Assembly (NCBI GenBank): GCA_041485845.1
Contig: JBGPKH010000002.1
Location: forward strand, 1 to 44,243
DNA length: 44,243 bases
Direction: 5' to 3'
Origin: OMOG01 sp041485845
GTDB taxonomy: Bacteria; Acidobacteriota; Terriglobia; Bryobacterales; Bryobacteraceae
In this document: one piece after another, positions 32,608 to 40,144 of the stretch
How positions within the stretch are numbered: position 1 is the first letter of the stretch
Layout: every line of letters starts with the position of its first letter
Program-made: the position numbers and the translations under genes
The notes under the pieces: model-generated
The model's database searches: none
Told to the model about the DNA's origin: nothing
The model's input: only the letters and a program-made list of their open reading frames with translations

Positions 32608-32711
32608 CCGCCCTCGCGTTTCCCGGGTTTTCGATAGACCGCCGGCCGCACGTATTCGAGCGCGTGCGAGACCCTGGCGAGGCTCTCGGCGTGACCCACA
32701 AAGAGATAGCC
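32592..32711 (-). pseudogene. Detached C-terminal segment of cheR (same frame, after a TGA)
   Basis: Immediately after the cheR TGA, the same frame reads GYLFVGHAESLARVSHALEYV then RPAVYRKPGKREGG and ends at a TAG that overlaps the cheD start. GYLFVGHAESL is the conserved last strand region of CheR. Preservation of 39 codons with family similarity shows the TGA is a point change in an otherwise intact gene. Confidence 0.85.
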
Positions 32712-33470
32712 TCACGGTTCCAGGCAGGCGGCCAGTCGGTCCATTACGCGCTCCTGGGTTTGCCGGTCGAAGTAAATCATGACATTGCGACAGAAGATCA
32801 CCGGAAACTGACGATGCCAGGAAAACCGCTCCACCAGGTTGATGCGGCGGAAAACCGCTTGCATCCGGACCCGCGGACAGACACGGTACGTTTTGGCTGG
32901 TTCTTCCTCCGCAATAAAATACCGCGACAACCACGCCGCCGGAAGAAGGTGACAGCGGCCGGCCGGAAACACGGCGCGTTCCGCGAATCTCAACGCCTTG
33001 TTGGAGATGTCGGACGCGGCGATATGGATGGATCGGCAAGGCAGCCAGTCATTCAGAAGGAACGCCAGGGTCCAAACCTCCTCGCCGGTCGAGCAGGCCG
33101 CGCTCCAGATTTCCACGGACTCCCGGTGAGCCAGCGTGGGGACCACCCGCTGGCGCAGGAACTCGAAGTGCTCCGGCTCGCGCAGGAAAGCCGTGTGATT
33201 GGTGGCGAGTGCGTCGATCATACCGGCCAGGGCCGCGCCGGTCGAGTCGCCCAGCACGTGGCGGTAATACTCCTGAAACGACCGAAAGCCGCCGCTGCGT
33301 ACCAAGCGCCGGAGCCGGGCCGATACCAGTTCCTCCTTGCCCGCCTTGAGATCCAGTCCGAAGGTTCGATGTGCCAGGTGGCGGATTTGCTCGAACTCCT
33401 GCGCCCCGAGGGGCCTGACGGCTTCCAGGCCCACCCACTCGCCTTCTATCGAATCAGCGCGCCGGGTCAT
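32712..33470 (-). CDS. cheR: Chemotaxis protein methyltransferase CheR, interrupted by an in-frame TGA
   Basis: These 252 codons cover the CheR N-terminal helical domain (about 20-75; IRHLAHRTFGLDLKAGKEEL) and most of the SAM methyltransferase domain: NHTAFLREPEHFEFL, IWSAACSTGEEVWTLAF, ASDISNKALRFAERAVF and FPVIFCRNVMIYFD. The enzyme methylates receptor glutamates. The frame stops at TGA where relatives have Gly (PGGYLFVGHAES), and continues open for 39 codons to an overlap with cheD. With the tail the length is 292 codons, as usual for CheR. Without the final strands the product is probably unstable or inactive. A sequencing error or a recent nonsense mutation is most likely. The start overlaps the cheA end by 17 bases. 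Confidence 0.88.
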   Translation of the reverse strand: MTRRADSIEGEWVGLEAVRPLGAQEFEQIRHLAHRTFGLDLKAGKEELVSARLRRLVRSGGFRSFQEYYRHVLGDSTGAALAGMIDALATNHTAFLREPEHFEFLRQRVVPTLAHRESVEIWSAACSTGEEVWTLAFLLNDWLPCRSIHIAASDISNKALRFAERAVFPAGRCHLLPAAWLSRYFIAEEEPAKTYRVCPRVRMQAVFRRINLVERFSWHRQFPVIFCRNVMIYFDRQTQERVMDRLAACLEP

Positions 33471-35454
33471 CGGTTTTTTCCTTGTACAGCCTGTCTACGT
33501 CCAGGATCAGGCCGACTCGTCCGTCGCCCAGGATGGCGCCTCCGGCGACACCCGCGACATTCTGGAACAGTTCCCCCAGAGTCTTGATCACCACTTCCTG
33601 TTTGCCGATCAACTCGTCCACCAGCAGGCAGAATCGCTGTCCTCCGACTTCCACCACCACCAGCACCGATTGCAACGGATCTTCGGAACGGGGCGCAACA
33701 CAGAACCTGCGGTAGAGCCGCAGTACGGGGAGCAGTCCGCCGCGCACGAGCGCCATCTCGCCCCGCTGCTGCACGGTCCAGATGGTCTCCCGGGTGGGCC
33801 GGAACATCTCGCGCACCGCGAACAGGGGCACGATGTAACGCTCCTGTCCCACTCCCACCACCAGGCCGTCGATGATGGCCAGGGTCAACGGCAACTTCAG
33901 GAGGAACGTGGAGCCGTGCCCGGGAGTGGAGCGGATCTCGATTCGCCCGCGGAGCTTCTCGATATGCCTGCGCACTACGTCCATACCCACGCCTCGTCCC
34001 GAGACGTTGGTGACTTCGCCGGCGGTGCTGAAGCCGGGCAGGAAGATCAGGTTGTGGACTTCCGCATCCGTCAAGCCTTCGCCGGATGCGATCATCCCGC
34101 TTTCGATGGCTTTGGATTGGATGCGATCGCGGTCCAACCCGCGGCCGTCGTCGCCGATTTCAATCACCACCTGGCCCGCCTGATGCTGGGCCTTCAGCAG
34201 CAGCCGCGCCGCGGGGGGTTTTCCGCGCGCCGCGCGTTCCTGCGGCGCTTCGATGCCATGGTCCAGAGAGTTGCGTACCATGTGCATCAACGGATCGGCG
34301 AGTTCCTCGACAATGGTCCGGTCCAATTCGATGTCGTCGCCTTGCGTTTCCATTTCGACTCGCTTGCCGAACTGGCGCGAAAGATCCCGCACCAAGCGAG
34401 CCATGCGGCGGAACAGGGGGCCGATGGGCACCAGGCGCATGGCCATGGCGGTTTTCTGCAACTCCGCCGTGATGCGCGTCAGTTGGGCGATTTTGCGCTG
34501 AAGCTTCGGGCTCTTCAACGCCCCCAGTTCGGAGTCGTGGCGCACCAGCGACTCGGCAATCACCATCTCGCCGGCCATGTCCACCAGGTAGTCCAACTTG
34601 GCGGTGTCCACTTTCACCGCCATGGCTTCGTTCCGCCGGTTGGCTTGCGCGGCGGTGGCTGGGCGCGCCGGCGTCACTGGGGCGGCCGGGGTCTCGATCG
34701 CCGCGGCCAAGCCGGCGAGTTCGCAGGATGCGGGCGCGGAATCGGACGGTGTCGAGGACAGCGAACGGATTCGGAGAAGCAGCGATTCGTCTCGCGGCGG
34801 CTCCTCCGATGGCAGCTTCTGAAGGCTCGATTCCAGGTGCGCCAACCAGCGCCGCAGATAATCGGCGCCCTGCAGGATGACATCAATGGCCCGAGGAGTA
34901 ATGGTCAACCGGGAATTCCGGGCGCCATCCAGAATGGTCTCTACCTCGTGAGAAAGCTTCTGAACCTCCCAGATCTCGAGAAAGCCGGCCAGCCCCTTGA
35001 TGGTGTGAAATCCACGGAAGACCGAATTCAGGGCTTCCGCATCGCGCGGATCGCGCTCGATGGTCAGCACCTGCGCCTCGATGGCGGCAAGATGCTCCCG
35101 GCTCTCGAGGACAAAATCGGAAAGCAGCTCGGGGTCTTGCGCCGGCAACAAATCGGTGGCTCCACACGGGGACTTCTCAAATTCCACCGCCTGTTGCAGA
35201 CAGGTGATGCCTTCCTGCAGCGCGATGGAGACGCCGCGCGCATCCGCCGGCGGATCGCCGGGCGCCTGCAATCTCTCCACGATGGCGTTGGCGGCGGCCG
35301 CGACCTGGGCGGATTGCTCGCCAAGGGCGCAGTCGCGAATCCGTTGGAGGGCGGGAATCCACTCGCCTGGCGACATGCCGTTTTCGGAATCGCCGACAAC
35401 CAGCCTCAGGGCCAGTTCCTCGATCTGCCAGCGTAGTTCGGATGAATGCGACAT
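33454..35454 (-). CDS. cheA: Chemotaxis histidine kinase CheA
   Basis: This 666-residue kinase has an unassigned N-terminal region (1-~105), then an Hpt domain with phospho-His150 in FRGFHTIKGLAGFL. A short Pro/Ala linker replaces the usual P2 CheY-binding domain. The P3 dimerisation helices (DTAKLDYLVDMAGEMVIAES) and the kinase domain follow, with N box HMVRNSLDHGIE, G1 IGDDGRGLD, F box LPGFSTA and G2 GRGVGMDVV. The C-terminal CheW-like domain runs from about 530. It autophosphorylates at the receptor array and passes phosphate to CheY and CheB. I start at the ATG at 35454; the longer open frame upstream overlaps cheW and is a shadow. Confidence 0.95.
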   Translation of the reverse strand: MSHSSELRWQIEELALRLVVGDSENGMSPGEWIPALQRIRDCALGEQSAQVAAAANAIVERLQAPGDPPADARGVSIALQEGITCLQQAVEFEKSPCGATDLLPAQDPELLSDFVLESREHLAAIEAQVLTIERDPRDAEALNSVFRGFHTIKGLAGFLEIWEVQKLSHEVETILDGARNSRLTITPRAIDVILQGADYLRRWLAHLESSLQKLPSEEPPRDESLLLRIRSLSSTPSDSAPASCELAGLAAAIETPAAPVTPARPATAAQANRRNEAMAVKVDTAKLDYLVDMAGEMVIAESLVRHDSELGALKSPKLQRKIAQLTRITAELQKTAMAMRLVPIGPLFRRMARLVRDLSRQFGKRVEMETQGDDIELDRTIVEELADPLMHMVRNSLDHGIEAPQERAARGKPPAARLLLKAQHQAGQVVIEIGDDGRGLDRDRIQSKAIESGMIASGEGLTDAEVHNLIFLPGFSTAGEVTNVSGRGVGMDVVRRHIEKLRGRIEIRSTPGHGSTFLLKLPLTLAIIDGLVVGVGQERYIVPLFAVREMFRPTRETIWTVQQRGEMALVRGGLLPVLRLYRRFCVAPRSEDPLQSVLVVVEVGGQRFCLLVDELIGKQEVVIKTLGELFQNVAGVAGGAILGDGRVGLILDVDRLYKEKTDDPAR

Positions 35455-35549
35455 AAAAAGGGACGCTGAGAACCTGCTGGCCTTCCCATCGGCCGGGAGC
35501 GCGGAACCGCTCGTGAGACCACGCCATCGCCTGCATCTCGTATCCTCGC

Positions 35550-36071
35550 CTAGTGCACAATCGCGTTCAGATTGTGCAAATCCTGAGTGGACAAGACCCT
35601 GTCGATATCCAGAAGGATCTTGACCTTCCCCTTGACCTTGGCCATCCCCAGGAGATACTGGCCGGCCACCTCTTCGCCGAAATCGGGTGTGTCTTCGATT
35701 TCCGCGGCGGTGAGATTCAGGACTTCGGAGACGCCGTCCACGATGGTTCCCATCAGAACCGGCCCCGATTCTCCCTGAACTTGCGTCACGATGATGCAGG
35801 TGCGCGGCGTGTATTCGGCCGTAGCCATGCCGAGCTTCAAGCGGAGGTCGATCACAGGGACCACTTTCCCCCGCAGATTGATCACGCCTTTGATGTGGAC
35901 GGGCGTCCGGGGCACGGCGGTGATCTCCTGCAGGCCCATGATCTCCCGCACTTTGAGGACGCAAATGCCGAACTCTTCGTGGGCCAGTTGGAATGTCAGG
36001 TACTTGCCGGCGCGCGCGTCCGCCTGGGCCGCCGCCGCCGTGCCGGTCATCGAAAGCAGGGTTGATGGCAT
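35550..36071 (-). CDS. cheW: Chemotaxis coupling protein CheW
   Basis: This 173-residue CheW has a 20-residue Ala-rich N-terminal extension, then KYLTFQLAHEEFGICVLKVREIMG, the conserved PRTPVHIKGVINLRGKVVPVIDLRLKLG and a LLGMAKVKGKVKILLDIDRVL end. It links receptors to CheA in the signalling array. A good ribosome-binding site (TGGAGA) precedes the ATG. It lies 35 bases downstream of the CheX-like gene. The 95 bases before cheA contain no gene. Confidence 0.95.
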   Translation of the reverse strand: MPSTLLSMTGTAAAAQADARAGKYLTFQLAHEEFGICVLKVREIMGLQEITAVPRTPVHIKGVINLRGKVVPVIDLRLKLGMATAEYTPRTCIIVTQVQGESGPVLMGTIVDGVSEVLNLTAAEIEDTPDFGEEVAGQYLLGMAKVKGKVKILLDIDRVLSTQDLHNLNAIVH

Positions 36072-36106
36072 GGTCTTCTCCAGATCTCTTACATTTTCGT
36101 CAGGTT

Positions 36107-36637
36107 TCAGACATTGATCGGACAGGTTTGACCCATCAGGTGCGCCACCGCGTGCGGCACTCTTTCACTGGGCGCCAGGAACAGCTTCACGGTCAGGATG
36201 TCGCCTTCCCAAGGGAACCGTACTACGGTCCAATCGGCCGAGCCGGCACTTCTGGTCATGAAGTTCCTCCCGAAGACCACGGTTGGAATGCTCAAACCGA
36301 GGGGGCCGACGTGCGGCTCCAGGTCGTTCTTGACGCTGCCGGCGATCATGTTGGTCAACTCGGCAACGGCATCCAGTACGTCCGCATCGACGGATGGGGT
36401 GTCGGTCATCAGCATCAAGGAACAGATTCGGCAGGCCAAGGTTGGGGAGCAGATCACGCTCCCGGTCCCGGCCCATGCGCCTGCCAGACCAATGAAGGAC
36501 ACGATGCCATCGTTCAATTCAGGCATACCGCGTTCAATCGACTGTTCTCCCGGGCTCAACTCCACGCCAAGCATGGTCGAGAAGACCTTCGCCGCGGACT
36601 GGCGAATGCCCTCCACAATCAGGTTTTGTATGTTCAT
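36107..36637 (-). CDS. CheX/CheC-like chemotaxis phosphatase, copy 2
   Basis: This 176-residue protein matches CheX-type proteins: VEGIRQSAAKVFSTMLG at the start, GIVSFIGLAGAWAGTGSVICS, then Glu-Leu-Thr-Asn in AVAELTNMIAGSVKNDL (ExxN phosphatase motif) and IPTVVFGRNF. It should dephosphorylate phospho-CheY. Its ATG overlaps the TGA of the upstream cheY (ATGA), pairing it with that regulator. It differs clearly from the CheX-like protein at 31222-31719, so each CheY in this operon is paired with its own phosphatase. Confidence 0.85.
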   Translation of the reverse strand: MNIQNLIVEGIRQSAAKVFSTMLGVELSPGEQSIERGMPELNDGIVSFIGLAGAWAGTGSVICSPTLACRICSLMLMTDTPSVDADVLDAVAELTNMIAGSVKNDLEPHVGPLGLSIPTVVFGRNFMTRSAGSADWTVVRFPWEGDILTVKLFLAPSERVPHAVAHLMGQTCPINV

Positions 36638-37017
36638 TTGGGCAGCTCGAGGATCCCCGCCAGCTTCTCCTTAATCTGATCGGCGGTGAAAGGCTTGCGG
36701 ACGTACCCGGCGGCTCCCAGCCTGACCGCCTCGCCGACCTTGGTTTCGCCGCCCTCCGTGGTGACTATGATCACCGGGATGTTGTGCCACTGGGCCGACG
36801 CCTTGATGGTGGCCAAGAGCTGGAGGCCGTCCATCTTCGGCATGTTTATGTCCGTCAGTACCAGATCGACGGACTGGGACTTCAGCAATTCCAACGCTTC
36901 CTGACCGTCTCCGGCTTCATGAATCGTCCGGATTGCCATGCCGGTCTGCCGGAGGACCCGTTGTAGGATCTTCCGAATGGCGGCTGAATCGTCCACCACT
37001 AATACGTCGGACTCCAT
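36634..37017 (-). CDS. cheY: CheY-like response regulator, copy 2 (first gene of the operon)
   Basis: This 127-residue receiver domain has VDDS at the N-terminus, phospho-acceptor Asp56 (VLTDINMPKMDG), Thr in IVTTEG and Lys in YVRKPF. I start at the ATG at 37017 (MESDVLVVDD) because AAGGAG lies four bases upstream; the ATG at 37041 lacks a ribosome-binding site and would fall next to the promoter. As the first gene, opposite fliM, it is the best candidate for the regulator that binds FliM. Confidence 0.92.
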   Translation of the reverse strand: MESDVLVVDDSAAIRKILQRVLRQTGMAIRTIHEAGDGQEALELLKSQSVDLVLTDINMPKMDGLQLLATIKASAQWHNIPVIIVTTEGGETKVGEAVRLGAAGYVRKPFTADQIKEKLAGILELPK

Positions 37018-37037
37018 GCGACTCCTTACACTGTTAT

Positions 37038-37065
37038 TCATCGGAACGAATCGCGGTTTTCATTA
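37038..37065 (-). promoter_or_regulatory. Possible sigma-28-like promoter of the chemotaxis operon
   Basis: Read on the minus strand: TAATGAAA, 12 bases, TCCGATGA. The -10 matches GCCGATAA at six of eight positions, the -35 matches TAAAGTTT at only four, and the spacing is one longer than ideal. It lies about 20 bases before the cheY start. Weaker than the fliM promoter and tentative. Confidence 0.35.
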
Positions 37066-37171
37066 GGGTGGAATATTGGAATTCGGGAAAGTCGCGTGCC
37101 GCTGTGCGGTTGGCCGGCCGGCAGGGAGCCCGCTCCGCCGCGGCTGAGGACCAACGAGTGGCTGGTGGGAC

Positions 37172-37198
37172 TAAAGTTTTCCGCGAGCATGTCGATAG
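37172..37198 (+). promoter_or_regulatory. Sigma-28 (FliA) promoter of fliM
   Basis: TAAAGTTT (37172-37179), exactly 11 bases, then GTCGATAG (37191-37198). The enteric FliA consensus is TAAAGTTT-N11-GCCGATAA: eight of eight at -35 and six of eight at -10. Transcription would begin near 37205, just before the AGGAG (37206-37210) of fliM. This also fixes the fliM start downstream. Confidence 0.75.
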
Positions 37199-37218
37199 GA
37201 TGTCCAGGAGCCAGAGAT

Positions 37219-38223
37219 TTGAGCCGTCAGCTTTCGCAACAGGAAATCGACGCGGTCTTTCAGACCATGCAGGACCGGAAACGCGAAACGCCCGCGGTCA
37301 AGTTCGACTTCCGCCGCCCGGACCGTATACCCAAGTCGCAGGTTCGCGCGATCCACCTGCTTCACGACACCTTCGTGCGCAACCTGGTGTCGAGTCTGTC
37401 GGCCTATCTCCGGAGTTATCTGACCGTCAACCTGGTGAGCGTCGAACAACTCTCCTACTCGGAATTCCTGGATGGCTTGCCTTCGCCCACCTGCCTGGTC
37501 TCGCTGGGGCTGAGCCCCTACGACGGCAACGGTGTCATGGAATTGAACCCCTCCCTGGTCTTTCCCATTCTGGAGATGCTGCTGGGGGGCACGGGGAAGT
37601 CCTCCGCGGCGATCCAGCGCGACGTCACGGAGATTGAACAAAAGCTGCTGGACGGGCTGTTCCGCATCATTCTCAATGACCTCAGGGAAGCATGGAAGGG
37701 TGTCACTACGGTCGATTTCGCGATCGAATCCATGGAAACCGAGCCGCAACTACTTCACATCCTGGCGCCCAACGAAGCGGTGGTCTCGATCGGCATCGAG
37801 ATCCGCATCGGCGATACCGTAGGGATGATGAACATCGCCATGCCGTCGATCGTCATCAAGATGATGCGGCAGAAGTTCGACCAGCAGTGGTCCGTGCGCA
37901 AAACGCACGCCAGCGCGGACGAACAGACACGCATACTCCGGTTTCTGCGCGAGGGACTGCTGACCATCGAGGGACGTCTGGAGGGGCCTACGCTCAGTAT
38001 CCGCGACCTCCTGAGGTTGCGTGAAGGCCACCTGCTCACGTTCGATTACCCAGTGGAAAAATCCATCGAGATGCTGGTCAACGGGACGCACAAGTTCACC
38101 GCCCAGGTGGTGAGCACCGGAAAGAAGCGGGCGTGCCAGGTCGAACAGATCCGGCGGACGGTGGGTCAGGGGAGGATCAACGAGGATGGCACGGAAGGCC
38201 CGGATTCAGTCCCACCGCAGTAA
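37219..38223 (+). CDS. fliM: Flagellar motor switch protein FliM
   Basis: This 334-residue protein begins LSRQLSQQEIDAVFQ, the N-terminal CheY-P-binding segment (LSQxEIDA), at a TTG eight bases after AGGAG and just downstream of a sigma-28 promoter. The middle domain has the FliM fold (IHLLHDTFVRNLVSSLSAYL, YDGNGVMELNPSLVFPILEMLLGG) and the C-terminal part is the SpoA/FliN-like domain (LLRLREGHLLTFDYP). FliM sits in the C-ring and turns CheY-P binding into a change of rotation. The frame is open to 37096, but earlier starts would overlap the promoter. No other flagellar structural gene is in the window. Its 3' end overlaps the convergent gene by 58 bases. Confidence 0.93.
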   Translation: MSRQLSQQEIDAVFQTMQDRKRETPAVKFDFRRPDRIPKSQVRAIHLLHDTFVRNLVSSLSAYLRSYLTVNLVSVEQLSYSEFLDGLPSPTCLVSLGLSPYDGNGVMELNPSLVFPILEMLLGGTGKSSAAIQRDVTEIEQKLLDGLFRIILNDLREAWKGVTTVDFAIESMETEPQLLHILAPNEAVVSIGIEIRIGDTVGMMNIAMPSIVIKMMRQKFDQQWSVRKTHASADEQTRILRFLREGLLTIEGRLEGPTLSIRDLLRLREGHLLTFDYPVEKSIEMLVNGTHKFTAQVVSTGKKRACQVEQIRRTVGQGRINEDGTEGPDSVPPQ

Positions 38224-38804
38224 TACTCCTGGAGAACGCCCAGGAACGCGCGTCCGCGGGTCCGGCCGTTGGTCCTGCTCAGCTCGACCCTTTGCAAAAA
38301 CACCAGCAGCCCCAGGACATCGGCATCCCGCGTGTGGGACGTTCCGAAGTGCTGTTGTTCCGCCCGGCGGAACTCCGCTATTTCCTGCTGCAGGATGCGA
38401 TAGACGTCCGCCGCCGGCAAGCCCTGCGGGATGGTGTCGTAGTACACGCCGCTCTCCAGGGTGCGATAGGTGCGGATCAGCGCGTCGAGGGCCTCGCGCA
38501 CGTCGAGATCCACCGTTCCGGGAATGGCGGACGATGCCCGGACCAGGGTTCGCCCCAGGAAGACCAGCAGATGCTCGTTCTCGCGCAGGAACTTCTCGGG
38601 GACGCGAATATCCCGGTTGGGGAGATGCGCCGGGTCCCAAGCTACCGGCTTGTCGTGCCGGCGCGCTTCCCGAAGAAACTCGCATTCGAGAGGGCAGGTC
38701 ACCGAAACTTCACGCTCCGTGCCGCAACACTGAGTGCAGATATCCGCGTTGATTCCCGGGCAGAAACGCTTGGGACGCCGCATGTCGCAAATCGCGCAGG
38801 CCAT
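38166..38804 (-). CDS. Cys-rich N-terminal protein of unknown function
   Basis: This 212-residue protein has an N-terminal Cys cluster (MACAICDMRRPKRFCPGINADICTQCCGTERE, then TCPLECEF): about ten Cys in 41 residues, likely two zinc sites. A mostly helical remainder follows (VDLDVREALDALIRTYRTLESGVYYDTIP; VYRILQQEIAEFRRAEQ). I recognise the layout from conserved acidobacterial hypotheticals but know no function. The C-terminus overlaps fliM tail to tail by 58 bases; its frame is intact and the Cys pattern is not expected of a shadow. It is monocistronic. Confidence 0.7.
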   Translation of the reverse strand: MACAICDMRRPKRFCPGINADICTQCCGTEREVSVTCPLECEFLREARRHDKPVAWDPAHLPNRDIRVPEKFLRENEHLLVFLGRTLVRASSAIPGTVDLDVREALDALIRTYRTLESGVYYDTIPQGLPAADVYRILQQEIAEFRRAEQQHFGTSHTRDADVLGLLVFLQRVELSRTNGRTRGRAFLGVLQEYYCGGTESGPSVPSSLILP

Positions 38805-38894
38805 CCCTTCAGTATAGAAGCTGGCGGCACACGGACCGATCTGGGGAAACCGGTTCCCGGCGGCCGTTCACTCAGGAGCCGCGAAGAATTATGA

Positions 38895-38970
38895 GCCACA
38901 AATGAACACAAATAAACACGAACAAGAAAGCCAATCGGGTCATTTGTGCTCATTCGTGTTCATTTGTCGC
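38895..38970. repeat. AT-rich palindromic element, copy 2 (ACAAAT type), intergenic
   Basis: Left arm GCCACAAATGAACACAAATA... (38895-38926) and right arm ending CGTGTTCATTTGTCGC (38941-38970) pair over about 30 bases with five or six mismatches around a 14-base loop. The arms share the GCCACAAAT.AACACAAAT.AACACGAA order with copy 1 at 16076-16147. It lies in the 191-base gap between the Cys-rich gene and the dGTPase-like gene; nothing else is seen there. Confidence 0.8.
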
Positions 38971-38994
38971 TGAGTTTGCTTTTCTTCACAGCCT

Positions 38995-39015
38995 CTTACG
39001 GTCGCGGCTCTGTAG
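38995..39015. repeat. Dispersed GC motif copy C, forming the end of the dGTPase-like gene
   Basis: CTTACGGTCGCGGCTCTGTAG matches copies at 6216 and 12970. Read on the minus strand it encodes the last residues STEPRP and the TAA stop of the dgt-like gene, so a repeat unit supplies the C-terminus. Confidence 0.6.
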
Positions 39016-40129
39016 ACGGCCCGATCATATGCTCATACGTGCGTCGGAGGAAGACGTCGGTCATGCCCGCGATGTAATCGCACACCACCCGATGGGCCGG
39101 CTCGGCCAGCGCCTGTTCGCCGTATTGCGGCGGGAGGCGGTCCGGATGGTCGAGGAAGAAGCGGAAGAGTTCCCCGATCATGGCCATCAACCGATTGCGG
39201 TCGTCACCTAACGCCTTCGAGGAATACACGTTCTGATACAGAAAACGTTTGAGCGCCTGGCTGGTCTCCGCGGCTTCCGCAGTGAACGCCGCCAGGCGGC
39301 CGGGAAAGGCGCGCACCTCATCGGCGTGGCCGACGCCTGCGGCGAGAGCGCGGGCGGCGGTGCCCGCGATCAGGCCGGAGACCAGCGCGTCGACCAACTG
39401 GCGGAGGCCCTCGTGGAATCGTTCCCGGCCGGTGGCGCCGGGGAACTGGATTTCGACGGCCTCATGAATCGCGCGGTACTGCGGGACGCATGCGGCTACG
39501 TCATCGCCGGCGATCAATCCGGCCGAAAAAGCGTCATCCAGATCCGCGGTATTGTAGGCGACTTCGTCGGCCAGATCGATCAACTGGGCTTCCAAGGGAG
39601 GCCTGAGGCCGGGGAGGAACGCCTCGACTTCGGGGTGCTCGCCCGGGCCAAAGTCGCGGGAATGCTTGACGATGCCTTCGCGCACCTCAAAAGTGAGGTT
39701 GAGCCCGGGAAAACGGGCGTATCGCTGCTCGAAGCTTTCGACGATTCGCAGGGCGTGCAAATTGTGCTCGAAGCGCTCGCCAAAGCGCTCCATCTGGCGG
39801 TTCAGCTCTTCCTCACCGGCATGCGCAAACGGCGGATGCCCAATGTCGTGGGCCAGGGCCAACGCCTCGGTGAGCCCCTCGTCGAGTTCCAGCACGGCGG
39901 CCAGAGTGCGGGCAATCTGGGCCACCTCGATGGTGTGGGTGAGACGGTTGCGAAAGTGGTCGGAGAGTCCTGGGGCGAAGACCTGGGTTTTCGCTTCCAG
40001 CCGCCGAAAGGCCCGCGAGTGCACCACGCGGTCGCGGTCGCGTTGGAAGGCATTGCGGTACGGATGGTCCGGCTCGGGGTACGACCGCCCCCGACTACGC
40101 TCCACCGGAAACCGCAGGCGCGCCAGCAT
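38996..40129 (-). CDS. dgt: dGTP triphosphohydrolase-like HD-domain protein
   Basis: This 377-residue protein has the metal-binding HD residues: His65 in RLTHTIEVAQIARTLA, His94-Asp95 in LAHDIGHPPFAHAGEEELN, and a late Asp in LIDLADEVAYNTADLDD. PYRNAFQRDRDRVVHSRAFRRLEAKTQV at the N-terminus is typical of dGTPase-like proteins of the short (type 2) group. The reaction is dNTP to deoxynucleoside plus triphosphate, with a role in nucleotide pool control. It starts 15 bases after the YfgM-like gene, so they are cotranscribed. The last six residues and stop come from a dispersed repeat. Confidence 0.92.
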   Translation of the reverse strand: MLARLRFPVERSRGRSYPEPDHPYRNAFQRDRDRVVHSRAFRRLEAKTQVFAPGLSDHFRNRLTHTIEVAQIARTLAAVLELDEGLTEALALAHDIGHPPFAHAGEEELNRQMERFGERFEHNLHALRIVESFEQRYARFPGLNLTFEVREGIVKHSRDFGPGEHPEVEAFLPGLRPPLEAQLIDLADEVAYNTADLDDAFSAGLIAGDDVAACVPQYRAIHEAVEIQFPGATGRERFHEGLRQLVDALVSGLIAGTAARALAAGVGHADEVRAFPGRLAAFTAEAAETSQALKRFLYQNVYSSKALGDDRNRLMAMIGELFRFFLDHPDRLPPQYGEQALAEPAHRVVCDYIAGMTDVFLRRTYEHMIGPSTEPRP

Positions 40130-40144
40130 AACCGACGCGGCCGG

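Noticed and set aside
32712..32714. TGA in cheR as a selenocysteine or recoding site
   Set aside because: The family has Gly here, not Cys or Sec, and I see no credible SECIS-like hairpin just downstream. A point mutation or sequencing error is simpler.
35455..35964. N-terminal extension of CheA into the cheW region
   Set aside because: The frame is open but runs through cheW and has no kinase-related sequence before MSHSSELRW.
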